Counted from the stretch's first letter, positions 37,117 to 45,998 are shown. The stretch is DNA of 64,000 nucleotides from Pseudoxanthomonas sp. CF385 (GCF_900104255.1 NZ_FNKZ01000002.1:992001-1056000); one strand, 5' to 3'. Numbers and translations: made by a program. The notes: generated from the sequence alone by a model not told the origin.

Positions 37117-37280
37117 CCCAGCCTCGCGCACGTCGTGCACGAGAACATTCTTCTTCACAAACGTAACCCCTTGCGGGCAAGCGCCCGTCGGAAAAGTAGC
37201 CAGGTGATCGCCGCGTGAAATCGCGACGGGGGCGACTATAGCGATGGAGAAGCAACCGCTGGTTAACGCAACGACGTATC

Positions 37281-37296
37281 TGTGAACGCTTTCAAA
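37281..37296. promoter_or_regulatory. CRP/Clp-like operator upstream of beta-helix gene 1
   Basis: TGTGA-N6-TCAAA matches the CRP-family consensus at nine of ten positions. It is about 165 bp upstream of the ATG at 37116, where an activator could act. Clp activates EPS genes in Xanthomonas; this site was not tested. Confidence 0.42.
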
Positions 37297-37363
37297 CACT
37301 TCGCGCATGCACAAGCTGTTCACGCGAACGCCGTCACGTATCCGCATGCATGCGATCGTGGTT

Positions 37364-37431
37364 GAGTCCGCTTCTCCAGCGCGGATGAGGCTGCTTGCTC
37401 AGCGCGGATGAGTCCGCTTGTTCGGGCGGAT
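37364..37431. repeat. Three tandem 22-23 bp imperfect repeats with internal stems
   Basis: The units start at 37364, 37387 and 37410. The general form is GAG-TCC-GCTT-N4-AGCGCGGAT, with GAGTCC in units 1 and 3 and GAGGCT in unit 2. Units 1 and 3 can fold by TCCGC/GCGGA pairing. They lie 38-105 nt after the stop of beta-helix gene 2, in its 3' region. Confidence 0.7.
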
Positions 37432-37468
37432 GCGTTCGCTTCGCGCGCCATCGTACTGCCGAGAGAGA

Positions 37469-38518
37469 TTATTCGAACCGGTTGCTTCGGTCGACGCGCA
37501 CGTCCGTCGCGGTCTTGGCCACGTCGACGTGCATCCATCCCTTCATCGCCTGCGGTTTCTGCCGACGCAAGCCCATGGCATTGCCCGAGAACCGGTTGCC
37601 CGCAACGACGATGTCGCGCCCACCACCCCGCACGACGATGCCGCGCAGGCCATTGTCCGCGATGTCGTTGTCTTCGAGCACGCACTGTTCGCCGCCACGG
37701 ATCAGCACCCCATCGCCGCGATTGCCGCGGATGATGCAGCGACGGACGGTGATGCGGCGACCGCGCTCGTAGACCTGCAGGCCTGCGCCATGGTTGCCGC
37801 GCAGCGTGCAGGCTTCGATGCCGATATCCTCGGCGTCGGCGCCCGGATCGGGCTCGATGTCGATGCCGCAGCCCGGCAGCGTGCCCTGCGTGGCGAGGAA
37901 GTGGGAGCGCAGCACGCGGACGTTGCGCGATCGTCCGATCGTCAGGCCCTGCCGGCGGTTGCCGGTGCAGACCACGTCCTCGATGCGGATGTCGCGGCTG
38001 GGCAGCACCCTCGCGCCGCTGATGCCGCCGACCGAAATGCCGTCGCCCCAGCACTTGGTGATGTGCACATCGCGCAGCAACACGCGTTCCGCGCCGCGCA
38101 CCATGATGCCGTGACCCCATTCGCCCGTGGTCGACAGGTGGTGGTCGCGATCGCCGACGATGCGTCCGCCACTGACCTGCACGTCATGCACGTCTTCGAT
38201 CAGCAGGACGTAGGCCCGGGGCGCGGCGTTCGCCCGCGCGATTAGCCGCGCATCGGGCGCCATGGACAGGCGCGTGCGCGAACGCAGGCGCAGGCTGCGC
38301 TCGGGATCGATCACGTAGTTGCCCGACCCGAGCGCCAGCGTGCCGCCGGCCGGCAGCGCGTCGATGGCCGCCTGCAGTGCGCGCGTGTCGTCGGTGACGC
38401 CATCGCCCCGCGCGCCGAAGGCGCGCGCATCCAGCGCCAGCGCACGCGGGGACGGCAACGCCGAAGCGAGCAGCAGGCCCGCGCCTGCTCCCATCCATCG
38501 ACGCCGGGACAGCCGCAT
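37469..38518 (-). CDS. Tat-exported right-handed beta-helix protein 2
   Basis: The 349-residue protein has a Tat signal (SRRRWMGAGAGLLLASALP), then the same beta-helix architecture as protein 1. A Pectate_lyase_3-like N-terminus (ARAFGARGDGVTDDTRAL) precedes coils with [39 protein letters not shown] and [11 protein letters not shown]. The shared motifs show a duplication inside the locus. Its start overlaps the stop of the asparagine-synthase-like gene by one base (TGATG), so the two are translationally linked. Confidence 0.85.
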   Translation of the reverse strand: MRLSRRRWMGAGAGLLLASALPSPRALALDARAFGARGDGVTDDTRALQAAIDALPAGGTLALGSGNYVIDPERSLRLRSRTRLSMAPDARLIARANAAPRAYVLLIEDVHDVQVSGGRIVGDRDHHLSTTGEWGHGIMVRGAERVLLRDVHITKCWGDGISVGGISGARVLPSRDIRIEDVVCTGNRRQGLTIGRSRNVRVLRSHFLATQGTLPGCGIDIEPDPGADAEDIGIEACTLRGNHGAGLQVYERGRRITVRRCIIRGNRGDGVLIRGGEQCVLEDNDIADNGLRGIVVRGGGRDIVVAGNRFSGNAMGLRRQKPQAMKGWMHVDVAKTATDVRVDRSNRFE

Positions 38519-39951
38519 CAGGCCGCGATCGATTCGCGGCGCGGCTCCGTGGCCGTGCCGGCGGCCTCGGCTGCGTGCGCCGCCAGCCACGGCAACACCA
38601 CCGCCAGCAGGTAGAACTTCGACGCGTGGTACTTGTTGTCCAGGCGGCCGCGGTTGCGCTCCAGCCACGCGACCGCACCGGGCAGCGTGTCGCGCGTTTG
38701 CGCGGCGAACGCATGGACCTGCTCGAATCGCTGCGCGGCCAGGCCGCAGACATCGAAGCGGAAGCTGCCCTTGCGCTGCACGTAGGGCAGCTCGCCGAAG
38801 TGGGCGGCGATGTGGCGCCGGATGAGGATCTTGTTCAAACCCGATTCCGGGTCCACCTTCTGCCTGCGCGGCACTTCATGATGGATCCATTCGCGCAGGG
38901 CGCGATCGCAGAAGGGATAGGCCGCGCCCAGCCCTGCCGCATGCGACGTGTACAGACCCTTGGCGAACGCGCCGGCCGAGCCGGCGATGGACATCGACAT
39001 GTCGCGCCATTCCCACGCGCTGGTGGCCGACGCGATCTCCGTCTTGAACAGCGACAGCCGCTCGCGCGAACGACGCGCCATGTCGGCGCCGAACAGCGCG
39101 TCCACTTCCGCATCGCTGAAGCGCGAGCCGGGGAAGACGCGCTCGATCGGCGTCATCTGCAGGGTGCCGAGCGCGAAACAGAGCGGGAAGCTGGCCGATA
39201 CCCCTGGCAGGCCGGTGGCGTCGAACGGCAGGCGCAGTCCGCGCGCCATGCGCACCGTCAGCTGCTGCTGCAGGTCGACCGGCGTGCCGAAGTAGCTGTC
39301 GGCGCCGAGCCCATCGATGACGCCGTCGCCACCGCGCGCGGCCACTTCGGTCGCGAGGTCGGCATAGGACAGCAGGGCGAAATCCGCCGTCAGCAACGGC
39401 ATGCGCGCGGCCAGTGCCAGGTAGCGGTCGTAGGCGCGCCCGGGATCGCAGACCAGCATCTCGTGGCGCAGGCCCAGCCGGGTCGCGACATGGCGTGCGG
39501 ATTCGAGCTCGTTCTCCTCGCGCCCGCCCAGATAGGTGATGCAGGTGGCGTCGGGCCGCGCATCGGCGAGGGCGATCGCCAGGGTCGTGGAGTCCTTGCC
39601 ACCGCTCTGCAGCAGCCACGGCGAGCGCATGTTCGCGCACGTCCGGGTGATCGCATCGCACAGCATGCGGTGGTAGACCGCGATCCAGTCCTGCGGCCGG
39701 TCCGCGACCTCCGGCACCTCGCCGGCGTTGCGGAACTTGAAATGGAAGTCCGGTGCGGCACGCATGTCCTGGTGGGCGGAGAAGCCGAACGTCACCAGCT
39801 TGACGCCCTCGTAGATGGAATGCGGCGGATAGACGAAGGCGTTGCGCAGCAGGTCGGCGACCGACACCGGGTCGATCCGGTGGTACTCCGGATGGCGGTC
39901 CAGCACGGTGAAATCCGGCGTGCCGTAGTACGGCGACATGGTGATCTGCAT
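38518..39951 (-). CDS. Asparagine-synthase-like enzyme without a glutaminase domain
   Basis: The 477-residue protein has a PP-loop (WLLQSGGKDSTTLAIALA) typical of the AsnB synthetase domain, and later GLGADSYFG and YPFCDRALREW, which resemble the AsnB C-terminal half. No N-terminal Cys glutaminase domain is present, so the amine donor is not glutamine hydrolysed in the same chain. Such stand-alone enzymes adenylate a carboxylate and transfer an amine. In EPS clusters they could amidate uronic acids or attach amino acids; this is inference. Start 39951 (MQITMSPYYGTPDF) has GAGGAGG upstream; the gene follows the kinase gene by 13 bp. Confidence 0.85.
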   Translation of the reverse strand: MQITMSPYYGTPDFTVLDRHPEYHRIDPVSVADLLRNAFVYPPHSIYEGVKLVTFGFSAHQDMRAAPDFHFKFRNAGEVPEVADRPQDWIAVYHRMLCDAITRTCANMRSPWLLQSGGKDSTTLAIALADARPDATCITYLGGREENELESARHVATRLGLRHEMLVCDPGRAYDRYLALAARMPLLTADFALLSYADLATEVAARGGDGVIDGLGADSYFGTPVDLQQQLTVRMARGLRLPFDATGLPGVSASFPLCFALGTLQMTPIERVFPGSRFSDAEVDALFGADMARRSRERLSLFKTEIASATSAWEWRDMSMSIAGSAGAFAKGLYTSHAAGLGAAYPFCDRALREWIHHEVPRRQKVDPESGLNKILIRRHIAAHFGELPYVQRKGSFRFDVCGLAAQRFEQVHAFAAQTRDTLPGAVAWLERNRGRLDNKYHASKFYLLAVVLPWLAAHAAEAAGTATEPRRESIAA

Positions 39952-39964
39952 CGGTGGCGCCTCC

Positions 39965-42223
39965 TCAGCGGCCGGCGCCGGCACGCGGTGCCGGCAGGTA
40001 CTCGTAGTAGGTGTAGGCGTACTCGCCCGCGCCGCGCTTCTCCACGCCATTGAAGATCGCGCCCTTCACCTCCACGCCGTTCTGCTCCAGGCGCTGCTTG
40101 GCCAGGGCGATCTCGCGCTGCTGGTTGAGGCCCCAGCGCACCACCATCAGGCAGGTGCCGGCATGGTGGCCGATGACGGCCGCGTCGGTGACGGCCAGCA
40201 CCGGCGGCGTATCGATCAGCACGATGTCGTATTCGCCCGACACGCGCTTCAGCAGGTTGCTGAAGTTCTCGTGCATCAGCAGCTCCGACGGGTTGGACGG
40301 GATCGCGCCGCGCGAGATGAAGGAGAGGTTCTCGGCGCCCGCGACCCGGCGGACGGCTTCGTCCAGCGGGATGCGGCCCTCGATGACGTCCGACAACCCG
40401 TTCTGCCAGCGCACGCCCACCGCATCGTGCAGCGTGCCGCGGCGCATGTCGGCATCGATCAGCAGCACGCGTTGCCCCGTCTGCGCGATGGTGACCGCGA
40501 GGTTGGCGCAGATGAAGGTCTTGCCGACACCGGGGCTGGGCGCGGAGATCATCAGCAGGTTGTTGCGCATGCGCATCCGGGCGAAGTGCAGGCTCGTCCG
40601 CAGCGAGCGGAGCGCCTCCATCGCCAGGTCCGACGGCGCGTTCAGCGCGAGCAAACGCGATTTTCCGTCACGACGACGGTGGCTCATGCGGTAGGTCAGT
40701 GCCTGGCCCTTCTTGCTCAGCGGGATGGACGCATAGACCGGCAGGCCCAGCAGTTCGATGTCGACCGGGTCTTCCACGCCGCGGCGGAACATCTGCTGCA
40801 CCAGCACCACGACCACCATCACCATCAGGCCGAGCAGCGTGCCGGCGGCGAGCACCGGCAGCGGCTTCGGCCACGCCGGGCTGTTGAGGTTCACGGCCGC
40901 CGGATCGATCACGCGCGCGTTGCCCACCGCGCTCGCCTTGGCGATCTCCAATTGCTGTGCCTGGTCCAGCAGGTTGGCGTAGGTCTGGTTGGTGACCTCG
41001 ACGTCGCGATTCAGGCGGAACAGCACCTGCTGCGTGTCCGGCAGATCATGGATCCGGCCCTGCAGCCCATTGCGCTCGCCCTGGAACCGGTTGATCTGGT
41101 CCTGCAGCGCGCGGTAGGTCGGATGCGCCGCGGTGTAGCGGTTCTCCACTTCGGTCATCTTGATGCGCAGCTGCTGGATGCTGGAATCCAGGGCGATCGT
41201 CTGGTCGAGCAGCGCGCGGTTCTGCGTCGCCACATCCAGGGTCTGCGTTCGCGTCTGGAACGCAGTCAACGCGGCCTGGGCCTTGCCCAGTTCCTCGCGC
41301 ACCTTCGGCAGCTGCTCGGTGACGAACTTCAGCCGGCTGGCCGCTTCGGCGGAGGTGCGCGCGACGTTCTGCCGCACATAGGCGCCGGTGACCTCGTCGA
41401 GGACGCGGCGCGCCCGCTCGGGATCGGCGTGCGCGTACACCAGACTGATCACGCCGGAATTGCGGCCCATTTCCGTCGCCGTGATGTTCTCTTTCAACGC
41501 CGCCATCACCGCCGACGGATCGTAGCGGGTCACCTGGAAGCGCATGCCGGGATGCGCCGTCAGCCTGCGCACCTGCATCGCCACGCCACCCGCATTCACC
41601 GGCGTACCGGCGCGGCCGCGCGCGAGCACCTGGCCCTGCGCGGACAGGACATAGCGCCCTTGCGCACCGGCCGTCAGTTCCATCGGCACGCCCTTAAGAT
41701 GGTCGGGCACCTCGAGCCGGGCGATATCGAGGGTTTCGCCGCCCCAGCCGTACTGCGACAGGCCGAACCACGGCGACGCCAGCTGGCCCGGGTTGGACTG
41801 CTGGTAGCGGCGTGCGATGAAGTCGCCGACCACGGGCAGGTGCTGCGGCTTCACGTCGACCGCCAGATCCATCTTCGTGATGGCCTCGCCGATCACCCGT
41901 CGCGACGTCAGCAGCTGGACTTCGGTGGTGCCGGGGGTCGGGATGGCAGGCGGTGCCTGCATCGCCGCATTCGGGCTGAGCCCTGGCGGAATGGCCGGGC
42001 GGCTCTCCACCTGGACCACGGCATTGGCTTCGTACTTCGGCGTGACCACCGCGAGGTAGGCGACGCTCGCCAGCACGAAGGCGGCGGTACCGAACAGGAT
42101 GAGCTTCTTCTTCGCGCCCAGCGTGGAGACCAGGGCGGGAATGTCGACGTCGTCGTTGCGTACGGAGGCGGCTGCCAGGGTCGGTCGTTCCGCGCTTCGT
42201 CGCGTGATCAGCTGGGTCGCCAT
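39965..42223 (-). CDS. Polysaccharide co-polymerase / BY-kinase (Wzc type)
   Basis: The 752-residue protein fuses a Wzz chain-length domain (membrane helices near residues 45 and about 460, coiled-coil periplasmic part) to a cytoplasmic BY-kinase. It has Walker A SAPSPGVGKTF, Walker A' VLLIDADMRRG and Walker B YDIVLIDTPPVLA. The C-terminal tail has five tyrosines (YAYTYYEYL), the autophosphorylation cluster. It controls chain length and assembly of EPS with the Wza-like porin. The LMW phosphatase encoded upstream (44843-45373) should dephosphorylate it. ATG 42223 has GAGGTG upstream. Confidence 0.94.
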   Translation of the reverse strand: MATQLITRRSAERPTLAAASVRNDDVDIPALVSTLGAKKKLILFGTAAFVLASVAYLAVVTPKYEANAVVQVESRPAIPPGLSPNAAMQAPPAIPTPGTTEVQLLTSRRVIGEAITKMDLAVDVKPQHLPVVGDFIARRYQQSNPGQLASPWFGLSQYGWGGETLDIARLEVPDHLKGVPMELTAGAQGRYVLSAQGQVLARGRAGTPVNAGGVAMQVRRLTAHPGMRFQVTRYDPSAVMAALKENITATEMGRNSGVISLVYAHADPERARRVLDEVTGAYVRQNVARTSAEAASRLKFVTEQLPKVREELGKAQAALTAFQTRTQTLDVATQNRALLDQTIALDSSIQQLRIKMTEVENRYTAAHPTYRALQDQINRFQGERNGLQGRIHDLPDTQQVLFRLNRDVEVTNQTYANLLDQAQQLEIAKASAVGNARVIDPAAVNLNSPAWPKPLPVLAAGTLLGLMVMVVVVLVQQMFRRGVEDPVDIELLGLPVYASIPLSKKGQALTYRMSHRRRDGKSRLLALNAPSDLAMEALRSLRTSLHFARMRMRNNLLMISAPSPGVGKTFICANLAVTIAQTGQRVLLIDADMRRGTLHDAVGVRWQNGLSDVIEGRIPLDEAVRRVAGAENLSFISRGAIPSNPSELLMHENFSNLLKRVSGEYDIVLIDTPPVLAVTDAAVIGHHAGTCLMVVRWGLNQQREIALAKQRLEQNGVEVKGAIFNGVEKRGAGEYAYTYYEYLPAPRAGAGR

Positions 42224-42253
42224 GGTTCACCTCGCTTGCATGTCGTGTCGTGG

Positions 42254-42276
42254 GCGTGCCGCTTTTCGCGGCACGC
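42254..42276 (-). other. Intercistronic stem-loop between the transferase and kinase genes
   Basis: GCGTGCCGC and GCGGCACGC form a perfect 9-bp stem around a 5-nt loop, in the 73-bp gap before the kinase gene. No U-tract follows, so it is unlikely to be a full terminator. It could change the relative expression of the two genes or mark an mRNA processing point. Confidence 0.55.
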
Positions 42277-42296
42277 GGATGGGAACGGGATCGCCG

Positions 42297-44657
42297 TCAT
42301 GACGCAGCCCGGGCATCGAGGGGTTCGCGCAGGTCGTGCGCGGCGCTGCGGGGCGCGTGCGGCGCTCGCAGGCCTGCGAGCGCTTCCAGCACCGGCGCGC
42401 AGCCGTCCTCGCGGGGGATGTCCAGGTCCGGTGCATCGCACAGCGAGACATAGACGGCGTCGTCGCCCAGCAGCGTCAGCACGCGGCCCGCGATCGCGAC
42501 CGGCGTGACGCCGATGGCGACGGCCCCGTCTCCGGCGCCGGCTTCCTCCTGCGCTACCAGCACCGGCTTGCCCAGCAGGCGCCTCGGCGGCGGTGCGCCC
42601 GCGCCCACGAGCACCAGGTAGGCGCGCTCGAGCAGGTAGGCCCACGCCAGGAAGTCGTCGACGTCCAGCGGATGCACGTTCGCGAACGTGTGCAGCGGAT
42701 CGCCGCCCTCGCCCGGCGCCACGCCCACGCCGCCGACCCAGACGATGTCCACGTCGGGCCGGCGGCGCGCCACCATGGCGAGCGCGTCCGAGAACGCGCC
42801 CTCCTGGTCCGGCGCGTCGCTGCGCGCGCTGACGGCCAGCAGCAGGGGCGCATTGCCGCGCAGGAAGCCGAAGCCTTCGGCCAGCGAACGTGCGAGATCG
42901 GCATCGCGGCGCATCTGACGCAACGCGGTCCGCAACGCGTCATCCGCCACGTCGGCCTGCACCAGGATGCTTTCCCTCGGCACGCCTTCGCCGCTCAGGC
43001 GACGGCTGGTCAGCTCGCTGGGGGCGACATGCAGCGCAGCGAGCGACTGCACGATGCGGCGGCTTGCTTCGCTGGGCCAGTGCTGCGTGCCGGAGGCCGG
43101 TGCATCCGCATCGACGCAGACCAAGGGCACGTCGCGCGCGTGCGCGGCCAGGCTCATCGCGAACGTCACCGGCGCATCGCCGGGCACCACGATCACGTCG
43201 GGGTTGGTGTCGCCGATCAGCTGCTGCATCTCGGCCTGCGCATCGCCATAGGCCGCGCCGCCGCCTTCGGTGGACACGCTGGCCTGGGCCTCCAGCCCGA
43301 ACATCTGCAGCAGGTGCCCGGCGTCGCCACCCGAGCCCTCGGCCACGCAGACGGTCGCCTGGAAGCGCGCATCGTCGGCCAGCCGCCGCGCGATCGGCGC
43401 CACGCCGGCGCCCTCACAGGATGCATTGACCAGGCACAGCGCATGCAGCGGCGCATCGACGTCGCGGATGGCGCCCGACGCCGTCGCGGACGGGATGCCG
43501 ACCGCTTCGAAAGGAAGCGGACCGAGCGGACGTACGGACACCGGTGCGTGATTGAGTTCGCCATCGTCCGGGAACTCGCGTCGCGTCCGACGCGATCCCG
43601 GTCCGGGTGCGGGTCCGGACGTCCAGCGCTCGATCGCCTCGAGCAGGCGCGGGAATGCGACGACGTACGTCGCGGTGTTGGCGACGAACACCAGGAAGCT
43701 CAGCGGCTGCGGCACGTTGCGGAGCGCATAGCCCAGCAACGCCAGCGCCGCGCCTATCGACACGATGATCCACAGCGAAGCGTTCGCCGACAGGCCGCCA
43801 TCGATCAGCAGATGGTGCAGGTGCTGGCGGTCGGCCGCGAACGGCGAGCGCCCGCGACGCAGGCGGCGGTACATCACCGCCGCGGTATCCATCAGCGGCA
43901 GCGCCACGCACCACAGCACCTCGACGGGCACCAGCCGGCCGACACGCGGATGGCTCAGATAGATCAGGCTCCAACCGACCAGGAAGCCGATGACCGTGCT
44001 TCCCGCATCGCCCATGAAGATCTTGCGGCCGTCCGGCCATCCCAGATTGACGAAGACGTAGGGAATCAGCGATGCGAACAGGATCTGCAGCATCAGCGTC
44101 GCGCCGACATCGGGCGCGCCGTCGTGCGCGAACAGGAGGATAGCGGCGATCGACACCATCGCGGTGGAGGCGGCGAGGCCGTCGATGCCGTCCATCATGT
44201 TGAACGCATTCATCAGCCCGATCACCGCGACGATCGTGACCGGGATGCCGAGCAGTCCCAGCCGCAGCTCGAACACCGGGACGAGCCCGCCGACCTGGTC
44301 GAGGTAGTAGCCGGTGCTGAGGATGACCAGGCTGACGATCGCCGCTTCCACCAGCAGGCGCGTGCGCACGCTCAGGTGGCTGATGTCGTCCGCCACGCCG
44401 ACCGCCACGATCAGCGCGCTGCCCATCATCAGGCTCATCACGAAACGGTCGACGTAGCCCAGGTAGCCCAGTCCCACCAGGGTGCCGACGAAGAAGCAGA
44501 TGCCGCCGATCACCGGGACGCGGCCGACGTGCTGCTTGCGCCCGCTGGGACGGTCCACGAGACCGACCCGCCGGGCCCATGGCCGCATCGAGAAAATGGT
44601 GAACAACGTGGCGGCGAGCGCGATGGCGCTTGCCGCAACGACCCTTGCATTCTCCAT
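42297..44657 (-). CDS. WecA/MraY-like undecaprenyl-phosphate sugar transferase fused to a diverged UDP-GlcNAc 2-epimerase-like domain
   Basis: Residues 1 to about 355 form a multi-helix polyprenyl-phosphate GlcNAc-1-phosphate transferase (PVIGGICFFVGTL, FNMMDGIDGLAA, IFMGDAGSTVIGFL and DRQHLHHLLIDGG). It should start the EPS repeat by loading a sugar phosphate onto undecaprenyl phosphate. The remaining ~400 residues follow the WecB epimerase layout. NPDVIVVPGDAPVTFA stands for the GDTTT region, VCVDADAPASG for the HVEAGLR motif and LLGKPVLVAQEE for the C-terminal signature. Key catalytic positions are changed, so the domain may bind nucleotide sugar without epimerising it. Wild-type WecB is normally a separate protein. 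Confidence 0.85.
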   Translation of the reverse strand: MENARVVAASAIALAATLFTIFSMRPWARRVGLVDRPSGRKQHVGRVPVIGGICFFVGTLVGLGYLGYVDRFVMSLMMGSALIVAVGVADDISHLSVRTRLLVEAAIVSLVILSTGYYLDQVGGLVPVFELRLGLLGIPVTIVAVIGLMNAFNMMDGIDGLAASTAMVSIAAILLFAHDGAPDVGATLMLQILFASLIPYVFVNLGWPDGRKIFMGDAGSTVIGFLVGWSLIYLSHPRVGRLVPVEVLWCVALPLMDTAAVMYRRLRRGRSPFAADRQHLHHLLIDGGLSANASLWIIVSIGAALALLGYALRNVPQPLSFLVFVANTATYVVAFPRLLEAIERWTSGPAPGPGSRRTRREFPDDGELNHAPVSVRPLGPLPFEAVGIPSATASGAIRDVDAPLHALCLVNASCEGAGVAPIARRLADDARFQATVCVAEGSGGDAGHLLQMFGLEAQASVSTEGGGAAYGDAQAEMQQLIGDTNPDVIVVPGDAPVTFAMSLAAHARDVPLVCVDADAPASGTQHWPSEASRRIVQSLAALHVAPSELTSRRLSGEGVPRESILVQADVADDALRTALRQMRRDADLARSLAEGFGFLRGNAPLLLAVSARSDAPDQEGAFSDALAMVARRRPDVDIVWVGGVGVAPGEGGDPLHTFANVHPLDVDDFLAWAYLLERAYLVLVGAGAPPPRRLLGKPVLVAQEEAGAGDGAVAIGVTPVAIAGRVLTLLGDDAVYVSLCDAPDLDIPREDGCAPVLEALAGLRAPHAPRSAAHDLREPLDARAAS

Positions 44658-44802
44658 CTGTCACCCAGGGTTGCTGTGGACGAAGTGCCCCAAGGAACCC
44701 TGGTCCGTTCGGGATCCTGCGCGTCAACACGGGGCGTTGTTGAGTGACCCGAGGCTACGGACAGGAATTTGATGAGCGCATGAAATGGCGCAGCGCGCGT
44801 AA

Positions 44803-44826
44803 CGGTCCAGTCAGGAAGCTGGACCG
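44803..44826 (-). terminator. Stem-loop after the phosphatase gene
   Basis: CGGTCCAG and CTGGACCG pair perfectly with an 8-nt loop, starting 16 nt past the phosphatase stop. No U-tract follows, so termination would be partial and transcription could continue into the EPS locus. Confidence 0.4.
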
Positions 44827-44842
44827 CTGTACAGCGACGTGA

Positions 44843-45373
44843 TCAGGCGGACAATCGGCGATCGTGCGCGCACCATTCGGAGACACAGCGCTCGATCAAC
44901 GCGAAGGTGCGCTCGAAGTCGTCCTGCGTGCCCGCGATCGGATCATCGATCTCCTGCGAGGGCGTCCACCGGCCCAGCAGGTGCATGCGCGGACGCGCGC
45001 TCGGCAGCAGCGCGCGCAAAGCCTGCAGGTGACGCTGCTGCATGGCGAGCACGAGATCGTCCTGACCGACGGATGCGGGATCGAAGGCGCGCGCGGCCGG
45101 CTCCAGCGGGCGCAGGCCATGCGCACCGAGCACCGCGGCCGCGCGCGGATCGATCGTGCGTCCCGGCTGGGCGGCCAGGCCCGACGAGACGATCATGCAG
45201 CGTCCCGCGGGCACCCGGGCATGGAACAGCGCCGCGGCCAGCGGGCTGCGGCACAGGTTCCCCATGCAGACGACGTGTAAGGTGAACAACCGGGCCGGCC
45301 CCAGGTGGGAAAGGGCGTCCAGCCTAGCCAGCGCCCGCGCCCGGCGTGCGAATGCGGCGTGAGTCCCGGGCAC
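44843..45373 (-). CDS. Low-molecular-weight protein-tyrosine phosphatase (Wzb-like)
   Basis: The P-loop [18 protein letters not shown] contains the CX5R active site, and the general acid Asp is in DDPIAG near the C-terminus. The enzyme should reset the phosphorylation state of the BY-kinase in this locus, as Wzb does for Wzc. The start is uncertain. GTG 45373 is used because an AT-rich promoter-like TATATAT lies just upstream (176 residues). A TTG at 45289 would give the usual ~148 residues, and the frame is open to an ATG at 45424. It is divergent from aroQ. Confidence 0.82.
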   Translation of the reverse strand: MPGTHAAFARRARALARLDALSHLGPARLFTLHVVCMGNLCRSPLAAALFHARVPAGRCMIVSSGLAAQPGRTIDPRAAAVLGAHGLRPLEPAARAFDPASVGQDDLVLAMQQRHLQALRALLPSARPRMHLLGRWTPSQEIDDPIAGTQDDFERTFALIERCVSEWCAHDRRLSA

Positions 45374-45507
45374 GCATTCATATATATGGTGTCGCAGGCG
45401 GGACCGGTGTCCCGATTCAAACATACGCTTAAAACGCGCGAAACTTCGGCGAACTGGACAGCATCCCCCGCATCGCGCAGACTGCCGCCCTTCCGCTGGA
45501 GGCGCGA

Positions 45508-45948
45508 ATGGCGACAGTGCTGGTCCTGCATGGCCCCAACCTCAACCTGCTCGGCACGCGCGAGCCGGAGGTCTATGGCCAGGCCACGCTGGCGGATGTC
45601 GACCTTGCGCTGACCGCACAGGCCCAGGCCGCCGGGCATCGGCTGGAGACCTTCCAGTCCAATGCCGAACACGCGCTGGTGGACCGGATCCAGGCCGCAC
45701 GCACCGACGGCACGGCCTTCATCCTGATCAACCCTGCCGCCTTCACCCATACCTCGGTCGCGATCCGCGACGCGCTGGCGGCGGTGGCCGTGCCCTTCAT
45801 CGAGATCCACCTGTCCAACCCGCACAGCCGCGAACCCTTCCGCCACACCAGCTATTTCAGCGACAAGGCGGTGGGCGTGGTCTGCGGCTTCGGCGCCGAC
45901 AGCTACCGTTACGCGCTGGACGCCGCCCTGTTGCGGCTGCCGGCCTGA
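45508..45948 (+). CDS. aroQ: Type II 3-dehydroquinate dehydratase
   Basis: The 146-residue protein has [19 protein letters not shown] with catalytic Tyr and Arg, [29 protein letters not shown] and [15 protein letters not shown] with the catalytic His. It catalyses the third step of the shikimate pathway and normally forms dodecamers. A good RBS (CTGGAGG) precedes ATG 45508. aroQ upstream of accB-accC is the usual order in gammaproteobacteria. Confidence 0.97.
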   Translation: MATVLVLHGPNLNLLGTREPEVYGQATLADVDLALTAQAQAAGHRLETFQSNAEHALVDRIQAARTDGTAFILINPAAFTHTSVAIRDALAAVAVPFIEIHLSNPHSREPFRHTSYFSDKAVGVVCGFGADSYRYALDAALLRLPA

Positions 45949-45998
45949 CTTTCCCTTTTTGTTCCCTGCGGGGAACAGCGTTCAACCACGAGGCTCCC

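Larger units (their letters stand above)
37117..37468. other. 352-bp gap between the two beta-helix genes
   Basis: It holds a CRP/Clp-like site (37281-37296), three tandem 22-23 bp repeats (37364-37431) and a probable promoter for beta-helix gene 1, since a gap this long is unusual in an operon that is otherwise tight. Confidence 0.55.

Noticed and set aside
42254..42276. Terminator between the initiating transferase and kinase genes
   Set aside because: The stem is perfect, but no U-tract follows on either strand, and both genes belong to one functional set. It was listed as an intercistronic stem-loop instead.
28268..45373. Xanthan-type gum cluster or exosortase-associated EPS cluster
   Set aside because: The gum glycosyltransferases and acetyltransferases are not present, and no exosortase-like membrane protein was found; only general Wzx/Wzy components match.
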